Shown here: positions 17,642-31,031 of the stretch, piece after piece
How positions within the stretch are numbered: the first letter of the stretch is position 1
Layout of the letters: the number at the start of each line of letters is the position of its first letter
DNA from: Massilia sp. ST3
GTDB taxonomy: Bacteria > Pseudomonadota > Gammaproteobacteria > Burkholderiales > Burkholderiaceae_D
Reading direction: 5' to 3'
Length of the DNA: 64,000 nt
Assembly (NCBI RefSeq): GCF_018119405.1
Contig: NZ_JAGPWC010000007.1
Span: 1 to 64,000 of the forward strand
The notes under the pieces: model-generated
Seen by the model: only the letters and a program-made list of their open reading frames with translations
What the model was told of the DNA's origin: nothing
The model's database searches: none
Program-made: the position numbers and the translations under genes

Positions 17642-17657
17642 TGTTCCACGTGAAACA
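17642..17657. promoter_or_regulatory. parS centromere site 1
   Basis: TGTTCCACGTGAAACA fits the near-universal ParB-binding consensus TGTTNCACGTGNAACA. It is the first of three sites within 104 bases, a few kilobases from parA and parB. It lies immediately after the TSUP stop codon. Confidence 0.92.
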
Positions 17658-17661
17658 ATGA

Positions 17662-17685
17662 GGCCGGGTTTGTCCCGGCTTTTTT
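17662..17685 (+). terminator. Rho-independent terminator after the TSUP permease
   Basis: The stem GCCGGG/CCCGGC with a short loop is followed by TTTTTT. It lies 25 bases past the permease stop, between parS sites 1 and 2. Confidence 0.85.
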
Positions 17686-17691
17686 ATTGAT

Positions 17692-17707
17692 TGTTTCACG
17701 TGGAACC
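17692..17707. promoter_or_regulatory. parS centromere site 2
   Basis: TGTTTCACGTGGAACC matches the consensus except for the last base. It lies 34 bases after site 1 and just past the terminator. Confidence 0.85.
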
Positions 17708-17729
17708 AACTGACAATATTGTCGAGTAG

Positions 17730-17745
17730 TGTTTCACGTGGAACA
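17730..17745. promoter_or_regulatory. parS centromere site 3
   Basis: TGTTTCACGTGGAACA is a perfect match to the ParB consensus. It lies 88 bases before the mnmG start codon, so bound or spreading ParB could affect mnmG transcription. Confidence 0.93.
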
Positions 17746-17832
17746 AAATTCGTCGTTTTCCGGACCGGTTGAGAGTCCCACAAGAAAAAAGAATCTATAA
17801 TCGCGCATTAGTCTCCTCGCTTTACTCCCATC

Positions 17833-19764
17833 ATGCTATTTCCTACTGAATTCGACGTCATCGTCGTCGGCGGCGGCCATGCCGGAACCGAAGCCGCACT
17901 CGCGTCAGCGCGCACGGGTCAAAAGACCCTGCTGCTCACGCACAACATCGAAACCCTCGGGGCGATGTCTTGCAACCCATCCATCGGCGGCATCGGCAAG
18001 GGCCACCTGGTCAAGGAAGTCGACGCCCTTGGCGGCGCCATGGCCATCGCGACCGATGAAGCCGGTATCCAGTTCCGCATCCTGAACTCGTCCAAGGGAC
18101 CGGCCGTGCGCGCCACCCGCGCCCAGGCTGACCGCGTGCTGTACAAGGCGGCGATCCGTTCGCGCCTGGAAAACCAGCCCAACCTGTGGCTGTTCCAGCA
18201 AGCGGTAGACGACCTGGTGGTGGAGGGCGACCGCGTGGTCGGCGCCGTCACCCAGATCGGCCTGCAGTTCCGCGCTCGTGCCGTGGTCTTGACCGCTGGC
18301 ACCTTCCTCGATGGCAAGATCCACGTCGGTCTGCAGAACTATTCCGGCGGCCGCGCCGGCGACCCGCCCGCGTCTTCGCTGTCCGCGCGCCTGAAGGAAC
18401 TCAAGCTGCCCCAGGGCCGCCTGAAGACCGGCACGCCGCCGCGCATCGACGGCCGCAGCATCGATTTCTCGGCCCTGTCCGAGCAGCCGGGCGACCTCGA
18501 CCCGGTGCCGGTGTTCTCATACATGGGCAATGCCGCCATGCACCCGCGCCAGGTGCCGTGCTGGGTCACGCACACTAATGAAAAGACGCACGACATCATC
18601 CGCTCCGGCCTGGACCGCAGCCCGATGTACACCGGCGTGATCGAAGGCGTGGGCCCGCGCTATTGCCCCTCGATCGAAGACAAGATCCACCGCTTCGCAT
18701 CGAAAGAATCGCACCAGATCTTCCTGGAGCCTGAAGGCTTGACCACCAACGAGTTCTACCCGAACGGGATCTCGACCAGCCTGCCGTTCGACGTGCAGCT
18801 GGACCTGGTGCGCTCCATGCGCGGCCTGGAAAACGCCTTCATCCTGCGTCCCGGCTACGCCATCGAATACGATTACTTCGATCCGCGCGGCCTCAAGGCC
18901 TCGCTCGAAACCAAGGCGATCAAGGGCCTGTTCTTCGCGGGCCAGATCAACGGCACCACCGGCTACGAGGAAGCCGCGGCCCAGGGCCTGCTGGCCGGCC
19001 TCAACGCCGCCCTGCAAACCCAGGGCAAGGATGCCTGGACCCCGGGCCGCTCGGAAGCCTATCTGGGCGTGCTGGTCGACGACCTCACCACCCAGGGCGT
19101 GGCCGAGCCTTATCGCATGTTCACCAGCCGCGCGGAATACCGCCTCTCGCTGCGCGAAGACAACGCCGACATGCGCCTGACCGAAATCGGCCGCCAGCTG
19201 GGCGTGGTCGGCGACGCGCAATGGGCGGCTTTCGAGACCAAGCGCGAATCCGTGGCCCGCGAGCTGGAACGCCTGCGTTCCACCTGGGTCAACCCGCGCA
19301 TCCTGGCCGCCGCCGAATCCGAGCGCGTAGTGGGGCAGGCGATCGAGCGCGAGTACAACCTCGCCGACCTGCTGCGCCGTCCCGGCGTCGAGTACGACAC
19401 CCTGATGTCCATGACCGGCAGCGAGGGGCAGGCATTGGCCGGCCCAGGCGTGGACGATCCGGCCGTGAAGGAACAGGTGGAAATCCAGATCAAGTACGCC
19501 GGCTACATCGACCGCCAGGCGCGCGAAGTCGAGCGTCACGAGCACTACGAAAACCTCAAGCTGCCCGAGAACCTGAACTACCTGGAGATCGCAGCCCTGT
19601 CGATCGAGGTACGCCAGAAGCTGGACAAGCAGCGGCCCGAAACCCTGGGCCAGGCTTCGCGCATCTCGGGCGTGACCCCGGCGGCGATTTCTCTGCTGCT
19701 GGTGCACCTGAAAAAGCGCGGCGCCAAGGGCTTTACCAACGCACCGGCGGAGCAGGCGCAATGA
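17833..19764 (+). CDS. mnmG: tRNA uridine-5-carboxymethylaminomethyl(34) synthesis enzyme MnmG (GidA)
   Basis: With MnmE, this FAD enzyme installs the cmnm5 group at wobble U34 of several tRNAs. It has 643 residues (E. coli 629). The FAD motif [19 protein letters not shown] begins at about residue 10. The GidA signature [15 protein letters not shown] is near 273, and catalytic cysteine-containing regions ([19 protein letters not shown]) and the C-terminal helical MnmE-binding domain are present. It overlaps rsmG by 4 bases (ATGA). The mnmG-rsmG-parA-parB order is typical of sequence next to the chromosomal origin. Confidence 0.97.
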   Translation: MLFPTEFDVIVVGGGHAGTEAALASARTGQKTLLLTHNIETLGAMSCNPSIGGIGKGHLVKEVDALGGAMAIATDEAGIQFRILNSSKGPAVRATRAQADRVLYKAAIRSRLENQPNLWLFQQAVDDLVVEGDRVVGAVTQIGLQFRARAVVLTAGTFLDGKIHVGLQNYSGGRAGDPPASSLSARLKELKLPQGRLKTGTPPRIDGRSIDFSALSEQPGDLDPVPVFSYMGNAAMHPRQVPCWVTHTNEKTHDIIRSGLDRSPMYTGVIEGVGPRYCPSIEDKIHRFASKESHQIFLEPEGLTTNEFYPNGISTSLPFDVQLDLVRSMRGLENAFILRPGYAIEYDYFDPRGLKASLETKAIKGLFFAGQINGTTGYEEAAAQGLLAGLNAALQTQGKDAWTPGRSEAYLGVLVDDLTTQGVAEPYRMFTSRAEYRLSLREDNADMRLTEIGRQLGVVGDAQWAAFETKRESVARELERLRSTWVNPRILAAAESERVVGQAIEREYNLADLLRRPGVEYDTLMSMTGSEGQALAGPGVDDPAVKEQVEIQIKYAGYIDRQAREVERHEHYENLKLPENLNYLEIAALSIEVRQKLDKQRPETLGQASRISGVTPAAISLLLVHLKKRGAKGFTNAPAEQAQ

Positions 19765-20408
19765 GGGGATTCGACCGCAGCGCACTGGAAAAAGTCCTTG
19801 TCGAGGGTATCGGCGAGATGAAGCTGGATATTCCGGCGGAACAGCAGACGCAGCTGATGGACTATGTCCAGCTGATGGCCAAGTGGAATTCGGTCTACAA
19901 CCTGACTTCGCTGCGCGACCCGATGCAGATGGTGACCCACCACCTGCTCGATTCGCTGGCCGCGGTGCCCGCCTTCGCGGGCGCGCGCAATGTGCTGGAC
20001 GTGGGGGCAGGGGGCGGTTTGCCGGGCATCGTGCTGGCGATCACCCGCCCGGACATGAAGGTGTCGATGATCGACACCGTGCACAAGAAAACCGCCTTCC
20101 TCACCCAGGTGAAGGCGGAGCTGGGCCTGGCCAAGGTCACCGTGTACACGAAGAAGGTGCAGGAACTGGAGGTAAGCGACAAATTCGACGTCATCACCTC
20201 GCGCGCTTTCGCCGACCTGTCGGATTTCGTGGAGTGGTCGGGACACCTGTTGGCGGAGGGCGGCAAATTCATCGCCTTGAAAGGGGTGGCCCCGAGCGAG
20301 GAGCGGGAGCGGCTGCCGGCACAGTGGAAAGTGACGAATTTGCAGCCCCTGCAGGTGCCGAGGCTGGGAGCGGAACGCCACCTCGTGTTCATCGAGAGAA
20401 GCGTTTAA
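19761..20408 (+). CDS. rsmG: 16S rRNA (guanine(527)-N7)-methyltransferase RsmG (GidB)
   Basis: The enzyme methylates G527 of 16S rRNA. The ATG at 19761 overlaps the mnmG stop and gives a 215-residue protein close to the family norm (E. coli 207). In-frame extension upstream lies inside mnmG and is rejected. The SAM-binding motif [17 protein letters not shown] lies near 78-94. The family stretch [26 protein letters not shown] lies near 41-66, followed by [12 protein letters not shown]. Loss of this enzyme gives low-level streptomycin resistance in other bacteria. Confidence 0.96.
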   Translation: MRGFDRSALEKVLVEGIGEMKLDIPAEQQTQLMDYVQLMAKWNSVYNLTSLRDPMQMVTHHLLDSLAAVPAFAGARNVLDVGAGGGLPGIVLAITRPDMKVSMIDTVHKKTAFLTQVKAELGLAKVTVYTKKVQELEVSDKFDVITSRAFADLSDFVEWSGHLLAEGGKFIALKGVAPSEERERLPAQWKVTNLQPLQVPRLGAERHLVFIERSV

Positions 20409-20410
20409 AC

Positions 20411-20446
20411 AGTATACCGAGTATAAAGAGTATAAATAGTTTATAC
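20411..20446. promoter_or_regulatory. Four tandem 9-bp iterated motifs upstream of parA
   Basis: AGTATA begins at 20411, 20420 and 20429, exactly 9 bases apart, followed in the same register by AGTTTATAC at 20438-20446. The surrounding gap (20409-20529) is very AT-rich against GC-rich neighbours. This could be a ParA/ParB autoregulatory operator or a promoter element. The repetition is seen directly; the function is inference. Confidence 0.5.
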
Positions 20447-20529
20447 CGTTTATTCCTTATAAATCGTTGCAATGGTTTGTATGATATGAACGGTATAGCG
20501 TCTTGTTGTCGCGTTCACGGAAAGAATAG

Positions 20530-21300
20530 ATGGCGAAGATATTTTGCGTTGCGAATCAAAAAGGGGGCGTCGGCAAGACCACAACCTCCGTCAACCTGGC
20601 GGCAGGCCTGGCCAAGCTGAACCAGCGCGTGCTGCTGGTCGACCTCGACCCCCAGGGCAACGCCACGATGGGGGCGGGCATCAACAAGGCCGAGCTCGAG
20701 GCATCGATCTACCAGGTGCTGCTGGGCGAGGCGGACGTGTCCGCGGCGCGCCTGCGCTCGGAATCCGGGCGCTTCGACGTGCTGCCCGCCAACCGTGAGC
20801 TGGCCGGCGCCGAAGTGGAGATGGTGGCGCTGGATAACCGCGAGCGCCGCCTGAAGGAAGCGCTGGCCAAGGTCGACGCCGACTACGACTTCATCCTGAT
20901 CGACTGCCCGCCCGCTCTCTCGCTGCTTACGCTGAACGGCCTGTGCGGCGCGCACGGCGTGATCATCCCGATGCAGTGCGAGTACTACGCGCTCGAAGGC
21001 CTGTCCGACCTGGTCAACACGATCAAGAAGGTGCACGCCAACCTGAACACCGACCTGCGCATCATCGGGCTGCTGCGCGTGATGTTCGATCCGCGCATGA
21101 CCCTGTCGCAGCAGGTCTCGAGCCAGCTCGAGCAGCACTTCGGCGACAAGGTCTTCAAGACCATCATCCCGCGCAACGTGCGCCTGGCCGAAGCGCCGTC
21201 CTACGGCATGCCGGGCGTGGTGTTCGATCCGTCCTCGAAGGGCGCGCAGGCGTACATCGCCTTCGGCGCCGAGATGGTCGAGCGCATCAAGACAATGTAA
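20530..21300 (+). CDS. parA: Chromosome-partitioning ATPase ParA
   Basis: A 256-residue ParA/Soj ATPase that forms the nucleoid-bound gradient used to move ParB-parS complexes. The deviant Walker A motif KGGVGKTTTSVNLAAGLA lies at 11-28, with both signature and P-loop lysines present. DLDPQGNATMGAG (Walker A') lies near 40. Walker B is YDFILIDCPPALSLLTLNG near 119. There is no long N-terminal HTH, so it is the short chromosomal type. It is followed 20 bases later by parB. Confidence 0.97.
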   Translation: MAKIFCVANQKGGVGKTTTSVNLAAGLAKLNQRVLLVDLDPQGNATMGAGINKAELEASIYQVLLGEADVSAARLRSESGRFDVLPANRELAGAEVEMVALDNRERRLKEALAKVDADYDFILIDCPPALSLLTLNGLCGAHGVIIPMQCEYYALEGLSDLVNTIKKVHANLNTDLRIIGLLRVMFDPRMTLSQQVSSQLEQHFGDKVFKTIIPRNVRLAEAPSYGMPGVVFDPSSKGAQAYIAFGAEMVERIKTM

Positions 21301-21320
21301 TCACTTAGAGCTAGAACAAC

Positions 21321-22196
21321 ATGGCAACCAAAAAACTGAAAGGACTCGGCCGCGGTCTCGACGCGCTGCTCGGCGGCGACAGCGAGCCGGCGCCGGCGGC
21401 AAACAATCCGTCGGCACTGCCGGTCGGCCAGATCCAGGCCGGCAAGTACCAGCCGCGCACCCGCATGGACGAAGGCTCGCTCAGCGAGCTGGCGTCCTCG
21501 ATCAAGACCCAGGGCATCATGCAGCCGGTGCTGGTGCGACCGCTGCCGGCTGGCTCGGCCGCGGGCTACGAGATCATCGCCGGCGAACGCCGCTTCCGCG
21601 CGGCGCAGATGGCCGGCCTGGAAGAGATCCCGGTCCTGGTGCGCGACGTCGACGACCAGGCCGCCGCGGCGATGGCCCTGATCGAAAACATCCAGCGCGA
21701 AGACCTGAACCCGCTCGAGGAAGCCCAGGGCATCCAGCGCCTGATCTCGGATTTCAATTTCACCCACGAACAGGCGGCGGCCGCGGTCGGCCGTTCGCGC
21801 AGCGCGGTCTCGAACCTGCTGCGCCTGATCAACCTGGCCCAGCCGGTGCAGACCATGCTGATGGCGGGCGATATCGACATGGGCCACGCCCGCGCCCTGC
21901 TGGCGGTGGACAGCGCGAACCAGATCGCCCTGGCGAACCACGTGATCGCCAAGCGCCTGTCGGTGCGCGAGACCGAAAAGCTGGTGGCGCGCGCCATCGA
22001 GGAACAAAATGCCCCGGCCGCGGCGCCGCGCGCCAAGGAAAAGCCGGGCGACATCGTGCGCCTGGAAGAAGAGCTCTCGGACAAGCTGGCGACGCCGGTC
22101 ATGTTCAAGATGGGCGCGAAAGGGAAGGGGCAGCTGATCATCGACTTCGCCGACCTGGATATCCTGGATGGCGTGCTGGCGCGGCTGCGTGCTTGA
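21321..22196 (+). CDS. parB: Chromosome-partitioning CTPase/DNA-binding protein ParB
   Basis: ParB binds parS and spreads as a CTP-dependent clamp. It has 291 residues. It starts with the basic tail KKLKGLGRGLDALLGG seen in chromosomal ParB. The CTP-binding N-terminal domain includes GERRFRAAQMAGL near 87-99 and ENIQREDLNPLEEAQ near 121-135. The HTH region (EQAAAAVGRSRSAVSNLLRL) follows near 150. A C-terminal dimerisation domain ends DLDILDGVLARLRA. Its likely binding sites are the three parS at 17642-17745. Confidence 0.97.
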   Translation: MATKKLKGLGRGLDALLGGDSEPAPAANNPSALPVGQIQAGKYQPRTRMDEGSLSELASSIKTQGIMQPVLVRPLPAGSAAGYEIIAGERRFRAAQMAGLEEIPVLVRDVDDQAAAAMALIENIQREDLNPLEEAQGIQRLISDFNFTHEQAAAAVGRSRSAVSNLLRLINLAQPVQTMLMAGDIDMGHARALLAVDSANQIALANHVIAKRLSVRETEKLVARAIEEQNAPAAAPRAKEKPGDIVRLEEELSDKLATPVMFKMGAKGKGQLIIDFADLDILDGVLARLRA

Positions 22197-22221
22197 TGCA
22201 TTTCGACAACACATCAGCTGC

Positions 22222-22255
22222 TTGAACGCGTGGACGGGAGACCCGTCCACCCTAC
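22222..22255. repeat. Dispersed palindromic repeat, GTGGACGGG family
   Basis: TTGAACGC precedes a perfect hairpin (GTGGACGGG, AGA, CCCGTCCAC; 22230-22250) and CCTACC. It belongs to the same family as 4501, 31335 and 47319-47445. It lies just after parB and just before the homopolymer block. Confidence 0.8.
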
Positions 22256-22280
22256 CGGATGCGCTGGCGGTGGCTGTAGC

Positions 22281-22355
22281 GGGGGGGGGGGGGGGGGGGG
22301 GGGGGGGCGGCCCCCCCCCCCCCCCCCCCCCGCCCCCCCCCCCCCCCCCCCCCCC
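22281..22355. other. Poly-G then poly-C block, probable assembly join
   Basis: Twenty-seven consecutive G residues are followed, after CGG, by a run of over 40 C residues broken once by G. Nothing coding is possible. Poly-G running into poly-C next to a dispersed repeat is what two poly-G-tailed contig ends look like when joined head to head. The remaining bases between parB and the chemoreceptor (22356-22405) hold nothing recognisable. Linkage of the parAB side to the 22.4-64 kb side should be confirmed. Confidence 0.75.
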
Positions 22356-22405
22356 ACGGCTCTTAGGCCGCGGGTGAATGCAGCCAGGCATGGCTGGCAG
22401 CGCAA

Positions 22406-24115
22406 TCAGAACTGTTCCCACTCGTCCCCGACGGTCGCGGCGGCCTTCGCGGCCGGACGCGAGGCCTTGGCCGGTGCGGACACGGGAGCCGGACGCTTGA
22501 CCGGCGCCGCTGCGCGCGGCGCCGCCAGCTTGGCGGCGGCGGCGCGTGTCACCGGCTGCGCCGCATCGTGGCCGACCTTGAACACGTCGACCACCTGCGC
22601 CAGGCGCGCCGCTTCCTGCTGCAGCGAGCTGGTGGCGGCGGTCGCTTCCTCGACCAGGGCGGCATTCTGCTGGGTCGCCTCGTCCATCTGCGACATCGCC
22701 TGGTTGACCTGGTCGATGCCCTGGATCTGCTCCTGGCTGGCCGAGCTGATCTCGCCCATGATGTCGGTCACGCGGCGGATCGAGCTCACCACTTCCTGCA
22801 TCGTGACGCCGGTATGGTCGACCAGCTTGGCGCCGGCGTCGACCTTCTCGACCGAGTCGCCGATCAGCTGCTTGATCTCCTTAGCCGCCGAGGCCGAGCG
22901 CTGGGCCAGGCTGCGCACTTCCGAGGCCACCACGGCGAAGCCGCGGCCTTGCTCGCCGGCGCGCGCCGCTTCCACGGCCGCGTTCAGCGCCAGGATGTTG
23001 GTCTGGAAGGCGATGCCGTCGATGACGCCGATGATGTCGACGATCTTGCGCGAGGATTCGTTGATCGAACCCATGGTCGCGATCACCTGCTCGACCGAGG
23101 CGCCGGCTTCGCTGGCCACATTGGAGGCGGCGATCGCCAGCTGGTTGGCCTGGCGCGCGTTGTCCGCGTTCTGGCGTACGGTGCCGGTCAGTTCTTCCAT
23201 CGAAGCGGCGGTCTCCTCGAGCGAGGCGGCCTGCTGCTCGGTGCGGCTCGACAGGTCGAAGCTGCCGGCGGCGATTTCGCTCGACGCGCCGCTGATGGCC
23301 TGGGTGCCGGTGCGGACTTCGCTCACGATGCGCGCCAGGCTGTCGTTCATGTTGCCCAGCGCGCGCAGCAGGGCGCCGGTCTCGGCGCCGCTGGTGGTGT
23401 CGATGCGGTGGGTCAGGTCGCCGGCCGCCACGGTTTCGGCGGCACGCACGGCTTCGCGCAGCGGCACGGTGATCGAGCGCGTCAGCAGCCACGAGAACAC
23501 GGCGCCCAGCGCCAGCGCGGCCGCGGCCAGCGAGGCGATCAGGAGCTTGCCGCGGCTGGCGGCGGCGTCGATCTCGGCGGCGCTGGCGCCGATGCGCTTG
23601 TGCTGCAGGTCGAGCAGTTCGCGCACCTTTTCCTGGTAGGCCTTCGAGGCCGGGGTGAACTGCTGCTCGAGGATCTGGTCGGCAAGTTCGACGTTGCCTT
23701 CGGCCTTGGCCTTGACGGCGTTGTCGCGCGCCGCGCTGTAGGCCTTGCGGTGTTCCATGACCGCCTTGAACAGGGCGGTTTCATCCTCGCCGCCGATCAG
23801 CGGCTCGATCTGCTTGACCAGGTCGGCCGACAGCTTGCCGGTGGCGGCCGCATCTTCCTTGAAGTAGGCCCCCAGCGACGGATCGCTGCTCTTGACGATG
23901 GCGGCGGTGCGGCGTACGGCGGCGAAGATCTGGGTATACCACTCGGCGATCATGCGTTCCTTGGCCAGCGGCTGGGCAAGGATCTCGCGGGTTTCGTCGG
24001 CCACCTGGTTGAGGCGCCAGACGCCGACGGCGGCGATCAGGCCGGTGAAGATGAGGGTCAGTGCGAAGCCTGCGGCGAGCCGCGTGCCGATATTCAGTTT
24101 ATTGAAGGTGCTCAT
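22406..24115 (-). CDS. Methyl-accepting chemotaxis protein (Tar/Tsr-type)
   Basis: A transmembrane chemoreceptor of 569 residues. The start chosen ([17 protein letters not shown]) places the first membrane segment at about 11-31. A four-helix-bundle sensor follows (about 32-190), then a second membrane segment near 194-214 ([19 protein letters not shown]) and a HAMP domain. The hairpin tip ([20 protein letters not shown]) near 385 is the CheA/CheW contact. The C terminus DEWEQF fits the xWxxF pentapeptide that tethers CheR/CheB. The Ala/Pro-rich linker before it is usual. The ligand is unknown. It is monocistronic; a 16-bp palindrome lies about 90 bases upstream. Confidence 0.94.
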   Translation of the reverse strand: MSTFNKLNIGTRLAAGFALTLIFTGLIAAVGVWRLNQVADETREILAQPLAKERMIAEWYTQIFAAVRRTAAIVKSSDPSLGAYFKEDAAATGKLSADLVKQIEPLIGGEDETALFKAVMEHRKAYSAARDNAVKAKAEGNVELADQILEQQFTPASKAYQEKVRELLDLQHKRIGASAAEIDAAASRGKLLIASLAAAALALGAVFSWLLTRSITVPLREAVRAAETVAAGDLTHRIDTTSGAETGALLRALGNMNDSLARIVSEVRTGTQAISGASSEIAAGSFDLSSRTEQQAASLEETAASMEELTGTVRQNADNARQANQLAIAASNVASEAGASVEQVIATMGSINESSRKIVDIIGVIDGIAFQTNILALNAAVEAARAGEQGRGFAVVASEVRSLAQRSASAAKEIKQLIGDSVEKVDAGAKLVDHTGVTMQEVVSSIRRVTDIMGEISSASQEQIQGIDQVNQAMSQMDEATQQNAALVEEATAATSSLQQEAARLAQVVDVFKVGHDAAQPVTRAAAAKLAAPRAAAPVKRPAPVSAPAKASRPAAKAAATVGDEWEQF

Positions 24116-24200
24116 GATGGAAGAGTGGGCGCTGGCGCTTCCGCCGTCAGACGGCAGGAGCGATAGAAGTCGGGCACGGAAAGTCGGAAAGCATAGATTA

Positions 24201-24216
24201 TTGCCGAACGGCAATG
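24201..24216. promoter_or_regulatory. Perfect 16-bp palindrome upstream of the chemoreceptor gene
   Basis: ATTGCCGAACGGCAAT (7-bp arms) lies 86 bases before the receptor start in a short AT-rich gap that also separates it from the M48 peptidase gene. It could be an operator. No regulator can be assigned. Confidence 0.35.
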
Positions 24217-24274
24217 TTAACGCTTTAAATTTGTGACTTTGTGTAGCGTTTCAGGCACACCCTTGCCAGTTTGT

Positions 24275-25303
24275 CTACTCAATCCCGGCGGCTTTGCGCA
24301 GGCGCTCTGCGCGCTCGTGGCTGGCGGGATGGGTCGAGATATACCCGGACGTCACATCGATCCAGCTTTCTTCCGGTTCGTCCTCGCCCAGCGTTTCGAA
24401 CAGGGTGGCGAGCGGCCCGACCGGGATGCCATGTTCCAGCATCAGCTTCAGGCCATGGTCGTCCGCTTCCAGTTCCATGGCGCGCGAGAATTTCAGGTCC
24501 ATCAGCAGCGCGGGCGCACCGGCGGCCACGGCGCTGAAGTCGCCGAACAGGGTGGCCGACAGCGCCGCCATCAGCGAGGCGCGGGTCAGCGAACGCGCCG
24601 AATGGCGCAGGCGCACGTGGCCTGCTTCATGGGCCAGGATGCCGGCCAGGGCCGCCGAGGCTTCCTCGGTCAAGTCGCCGTCGCCGATCACCATGCGCAC
24701 CATCTGGTCGGTCAGCACGATGCTGCCGTCGGGCAGGGCCATGGCATTGGGGCCGATCTGCGGCGCGTCGCGCACCAGCAGGCGCAGGCGCTTGTCGCCC
24801 GGGGCCACCGATTCCAGCAGCGCTTCCAGTTGCGCCACGCGCTGCTCGCTGAAGCGCGAAGGCAGCAGCAGGTCCTGGTGTTCGAGGGCGGCCAGCGCGG
24901 AGGCGCCGAGGGTCCGGTCGACTTCCTCGGGCAAGGCGGCGGCGATGCGTTCGGTGGCGGCCGGGATGCCCCAATGGACGGTCGCCGCCAGCAGCAGCAC
25001 CAGCAGCACCAGGCAGGCAAGCGCCGCGCCGATGCGTTCCTGCCAGCGCACGGCCAGCGGCTTGCGGTAGCCGAGCAGGCCGGCCAGCGCGGCGCCCGCG
25101 GCGGGCGAAGGCACTTCGCAGCGTGCGCCGTCGGAGAAGTAGAGCACGGCCGGGGCGCCGGCGAAGGGTTCGGCCAGGGTGGTGCCGGCGAGCGGATAGT
25201 CGCGCTCGACCGCGCCGCGCAGGCGCAGGCCGGCGCTGCCGGCGGTGAGATCGACCGTGTGCAGGCGCGCGCTGACGCCGTCGAAAAAATACGCTGTAGT
25301 CAT
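24275..25303 (-). CDS. M48 family membrane metallopeptidase
   Basis: A 342-residue protein. The start is placed at MTTAYFFDGVSARLH, 7 bases after the stop of the upstream DUF898 gene. One clear membrane segment (IGAALACLVLLVLLLAATVHWG) lies at about 91-112. The zinc motif HEAGH is at 225-229, followed by RLRHSARSL. The third ligand is expected in ELEADDHGL near 270. A C-terminal SGYISTHPASHERAERL motif is typical of bacterial M48 (Oma1/LoiP-like) proteases. The pairing of an M48 peptidase with a DUF898 (YjgN-like) membrane protein recurs in betaproteobacteria and suggests an envelope quality-control role. Confidence 0.9.
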   Translation of the reverse strand: MTTAYFFDGVSARLHTVDLTAGSAGLRLRGAVERDYPLAGTTLAEPFAGAPAVLYFSDGARCEVPSPAAGAALAGLLGYRKPLAVRWQERIGAALACLVLLVLLLAATVHWGIPAATERIAAALPEEVDRTLGASALAALEHQDLLLPSRFSEQRVAQLEALLESVAPGDKRLRLLVRDAPQIGPNAMALPDGSIVLTDQMVRMVIGDGDLTEEASAALAGILAHEAGHVRLRHSARSLTRASLMAALSATLFGDFSAVAAGAPALLMDLKFSRAMELEADDHGLKLMLEHGIPVGPLATLFETLGEDEPEESWIDVTSGYISTHPASHERAERLRKAAGIE

Positions 25304-25310
25304 GTGTCGG

Positions 25311-26487
25311 TTACCAGGACAAATCGATGCCGAGTCCATCGGCCGCGCCGTCGCCGGCGGCGCTGTTGCGGCCCTGGGCGGCGCGCGCAGAGGCCTCGAC
25401 ATCGCCGTCGACTTCGACACGGATATGTTCGAGCCGGTAGCGGTAGGCCGCGACCACGGCGAAGGGGCGGTAGAGGCCGAGCGTAAACACGGTCAGCAGG
25501 AGGTTCTTCGATTGCAGGGAGACGAAACCGCGCACCGGAATGTTCGATTCGATGCGCACGCCGGAAAACAGGGTGTGCGACCAGGCCAGGTTGGCGAGGC
25601 GCGCCTGCATGAAAGGGCCGGCCAGCAGATACGCGAGGTAGCCCGTCAAGGCTGCGATGGCCATCGGCAGCAGCGTTACCATGACCCCGTCGCGTTGGCC
25701 CATGGCGGCGACCACGCCCGCGGCGAAAATGCCGACGGCGACCATGAGAACGAGACCGAGACCGCCGGCCACCAGGTAGGGGCGGTAGAAGCGCCACGGG
25801 CTCAGCTCGTAGGCGGCGGCCCGGTTCCCGAACAGCAGGTGGCTATGCTGGTAAGCCTTCATCTGCCCATGCATCAGCGGCCAGCCGATGTAGAGCAGGG
25901 ACGCCAGCCCGCCCCACGCCGGCTGTTCGGGAAACACGGCCAGCAGCAGGCCGGGCAGCAGGAAGGTCGCCACCGGCGCCGTGTAGCACCGGTAGGCCTC
26001 GGACACGGAGCCGGAAAAGCCCAGCCACAAGCCGCGGTACTGTGTTGGCAAGCCGGAAGCGCAGCGCGCCGCGCATCAGGTAGGGCAGGGCTGCCAGGAT
26101 CGCGCCGACCACGACCACGCCGAAGGCGACCGAGAAGCCGAAAGCGTAGTGGTAGCCGGCGAGCAGCACCAGGGCCAGGAGGCGGCCGCGCAGGACCGCT
26201 TTGGGATCGCCGCGGAAGTCGAAGCAGGCGCCGGCCAGCCGGGTGTTGCGGTCGAAGTACTGCAGGCGGCGCACCTTGGCCCAAGCCGAATAGATGCCCA
26301 GTGTGACCAGGCTCAGGAGCAGGTTGACGACCCAGATGCGGAAATACTCCTGGCCGCTGCCCGTAAAGACGGGAACGTGGACCTGCACGGCGGCCTGCAC
26401 CCCGGGCGCGGGCTCGGCGCGGGCAAGGGGAGGGGGCGCGGGAAACTCCTGCGCGGCGGAGGAAACGGCATCTGGTGCGAGGATCAT
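25311..26487 (-). pseudogene. DUF898 (YjgN-like) membrane protein interrupted by a frameshift
   Basis: Two overlapping frames together encode one DUF898 protein. The upstream part starts at 26487 (MILAPDAVSSAAQEF) and carries YFRIWVVNLLLSLVTLGIYS, then AWAKVRRLQYFDRNT up to LRFRLANT. The downstream part begins QYRGLWLGFSGS in another frame and ends near 25311. The expected run ...RLANTQYRG... is broken near 26043-26046, where one base appears to be missing (ACA GTA instead of ACN CAG TA). Both halves are otherwise intact, so this is either a very recent mutation or a sequencing error. The protein is polytopic and of unknown function. It is probably co-transcribed with the M48 gene. Confidence 0.8.
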
Positions 26488-26657
26488 GGCAAGCCAGGAA
26501 TAACGAAGAGTGCGGGCATCATAAGCGCTATCCGGTCGATAGCAAATAGTTAATGCATGTTGGGTTATGGAACGTGTATCGGCTTGCCTTTTTTCCGACA
26601 AGCGTCCCGCTTCACCCAGGAAGTTGACTTGTTGGACAGAAGACTTTGCGCGTTTAA

Positions 26658-30600
<3,943 letters not shown>

Positions 30601-30666
30601 TCCCACGGGCCGGCCGGCCCTTCCGGCCGGCCCCCTGCCGCAGTTGACCTGCGTAGTTGACCCGTT

Positions 30667-31014
30667 ATGCGCCTGATCACCATCGCCCTTGCCGCCCTGC
30701 TCTTGATGATCCAGTATCCACTCTGGATCGGAAAGGGCGGCTGGCTGTCCGTGGCCGACATGCGCGGACAGGTCGAGGCCGTGCGCCTCAAGACCGAACA
30801 GCTCAAGGCCCGCAACGGCAAGCTCGAATCCGAAGTGCGCGACCTGAAAGAGGGAACCGGCGCGGTCGAGGAGCGGGCGCGCTACGAGCTGGGCATGATC
30901 AAGCAGAACGAAATCTTCGTGCAGGTGCTGCGCAAGGACGAGCAGCCCGCGGTCTCGATGACCGAGCCGCCGCCTCCGCCCCAGCCGAAGGACAAGGACA
31001 AGCCGAAGCACTGA
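30667..31014 (+). CDS. ftsB: Cell division protein FtsB
   Basis: A small bitopic divisome protein that bridges FtsL and FtsQ. It has 115 residues. The single membrane segment is about 2-19 ([18 protein letters not shown]), followed by a coiled coil at about 33-66 ([20 protein letters not shown]). The conserved [23 protein letters not shown] segment follows. A Pro/Lys-rich tail ([15 protein letters not shown]) is longer than in E. coli FtsB (103 residues). Location directly after eno is typical in beta- and gammaproteobacteria. Confidence 0.95.
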   Translation: MRLITIALAALLLMIQYPLWIGKGGWLSVADMRGQVEAVRLKTEQLKARNGKLESEVRDLKEGTGAVEERARYELGMIKQNEIFVQVLRKDEQPAVSMTEPPPPPQPKDKDKPKH

Positions 31015-31031
31015 AGGCTTCGGAACCGCTC

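Noticed and set aside
22281-22355. G-quadruplex regulatory element
   Set aside because: Uninterrupted 27 G followed by over 40 C is far outside natural G4 motifs and fits an assembly artefact better.
24217-24240. Sigma-28 flagellar promoter for the chemoreceptor
   Set aside because: A TAAAG word is present on the minus strand but the GCCGATAA partner is not at the right distance.
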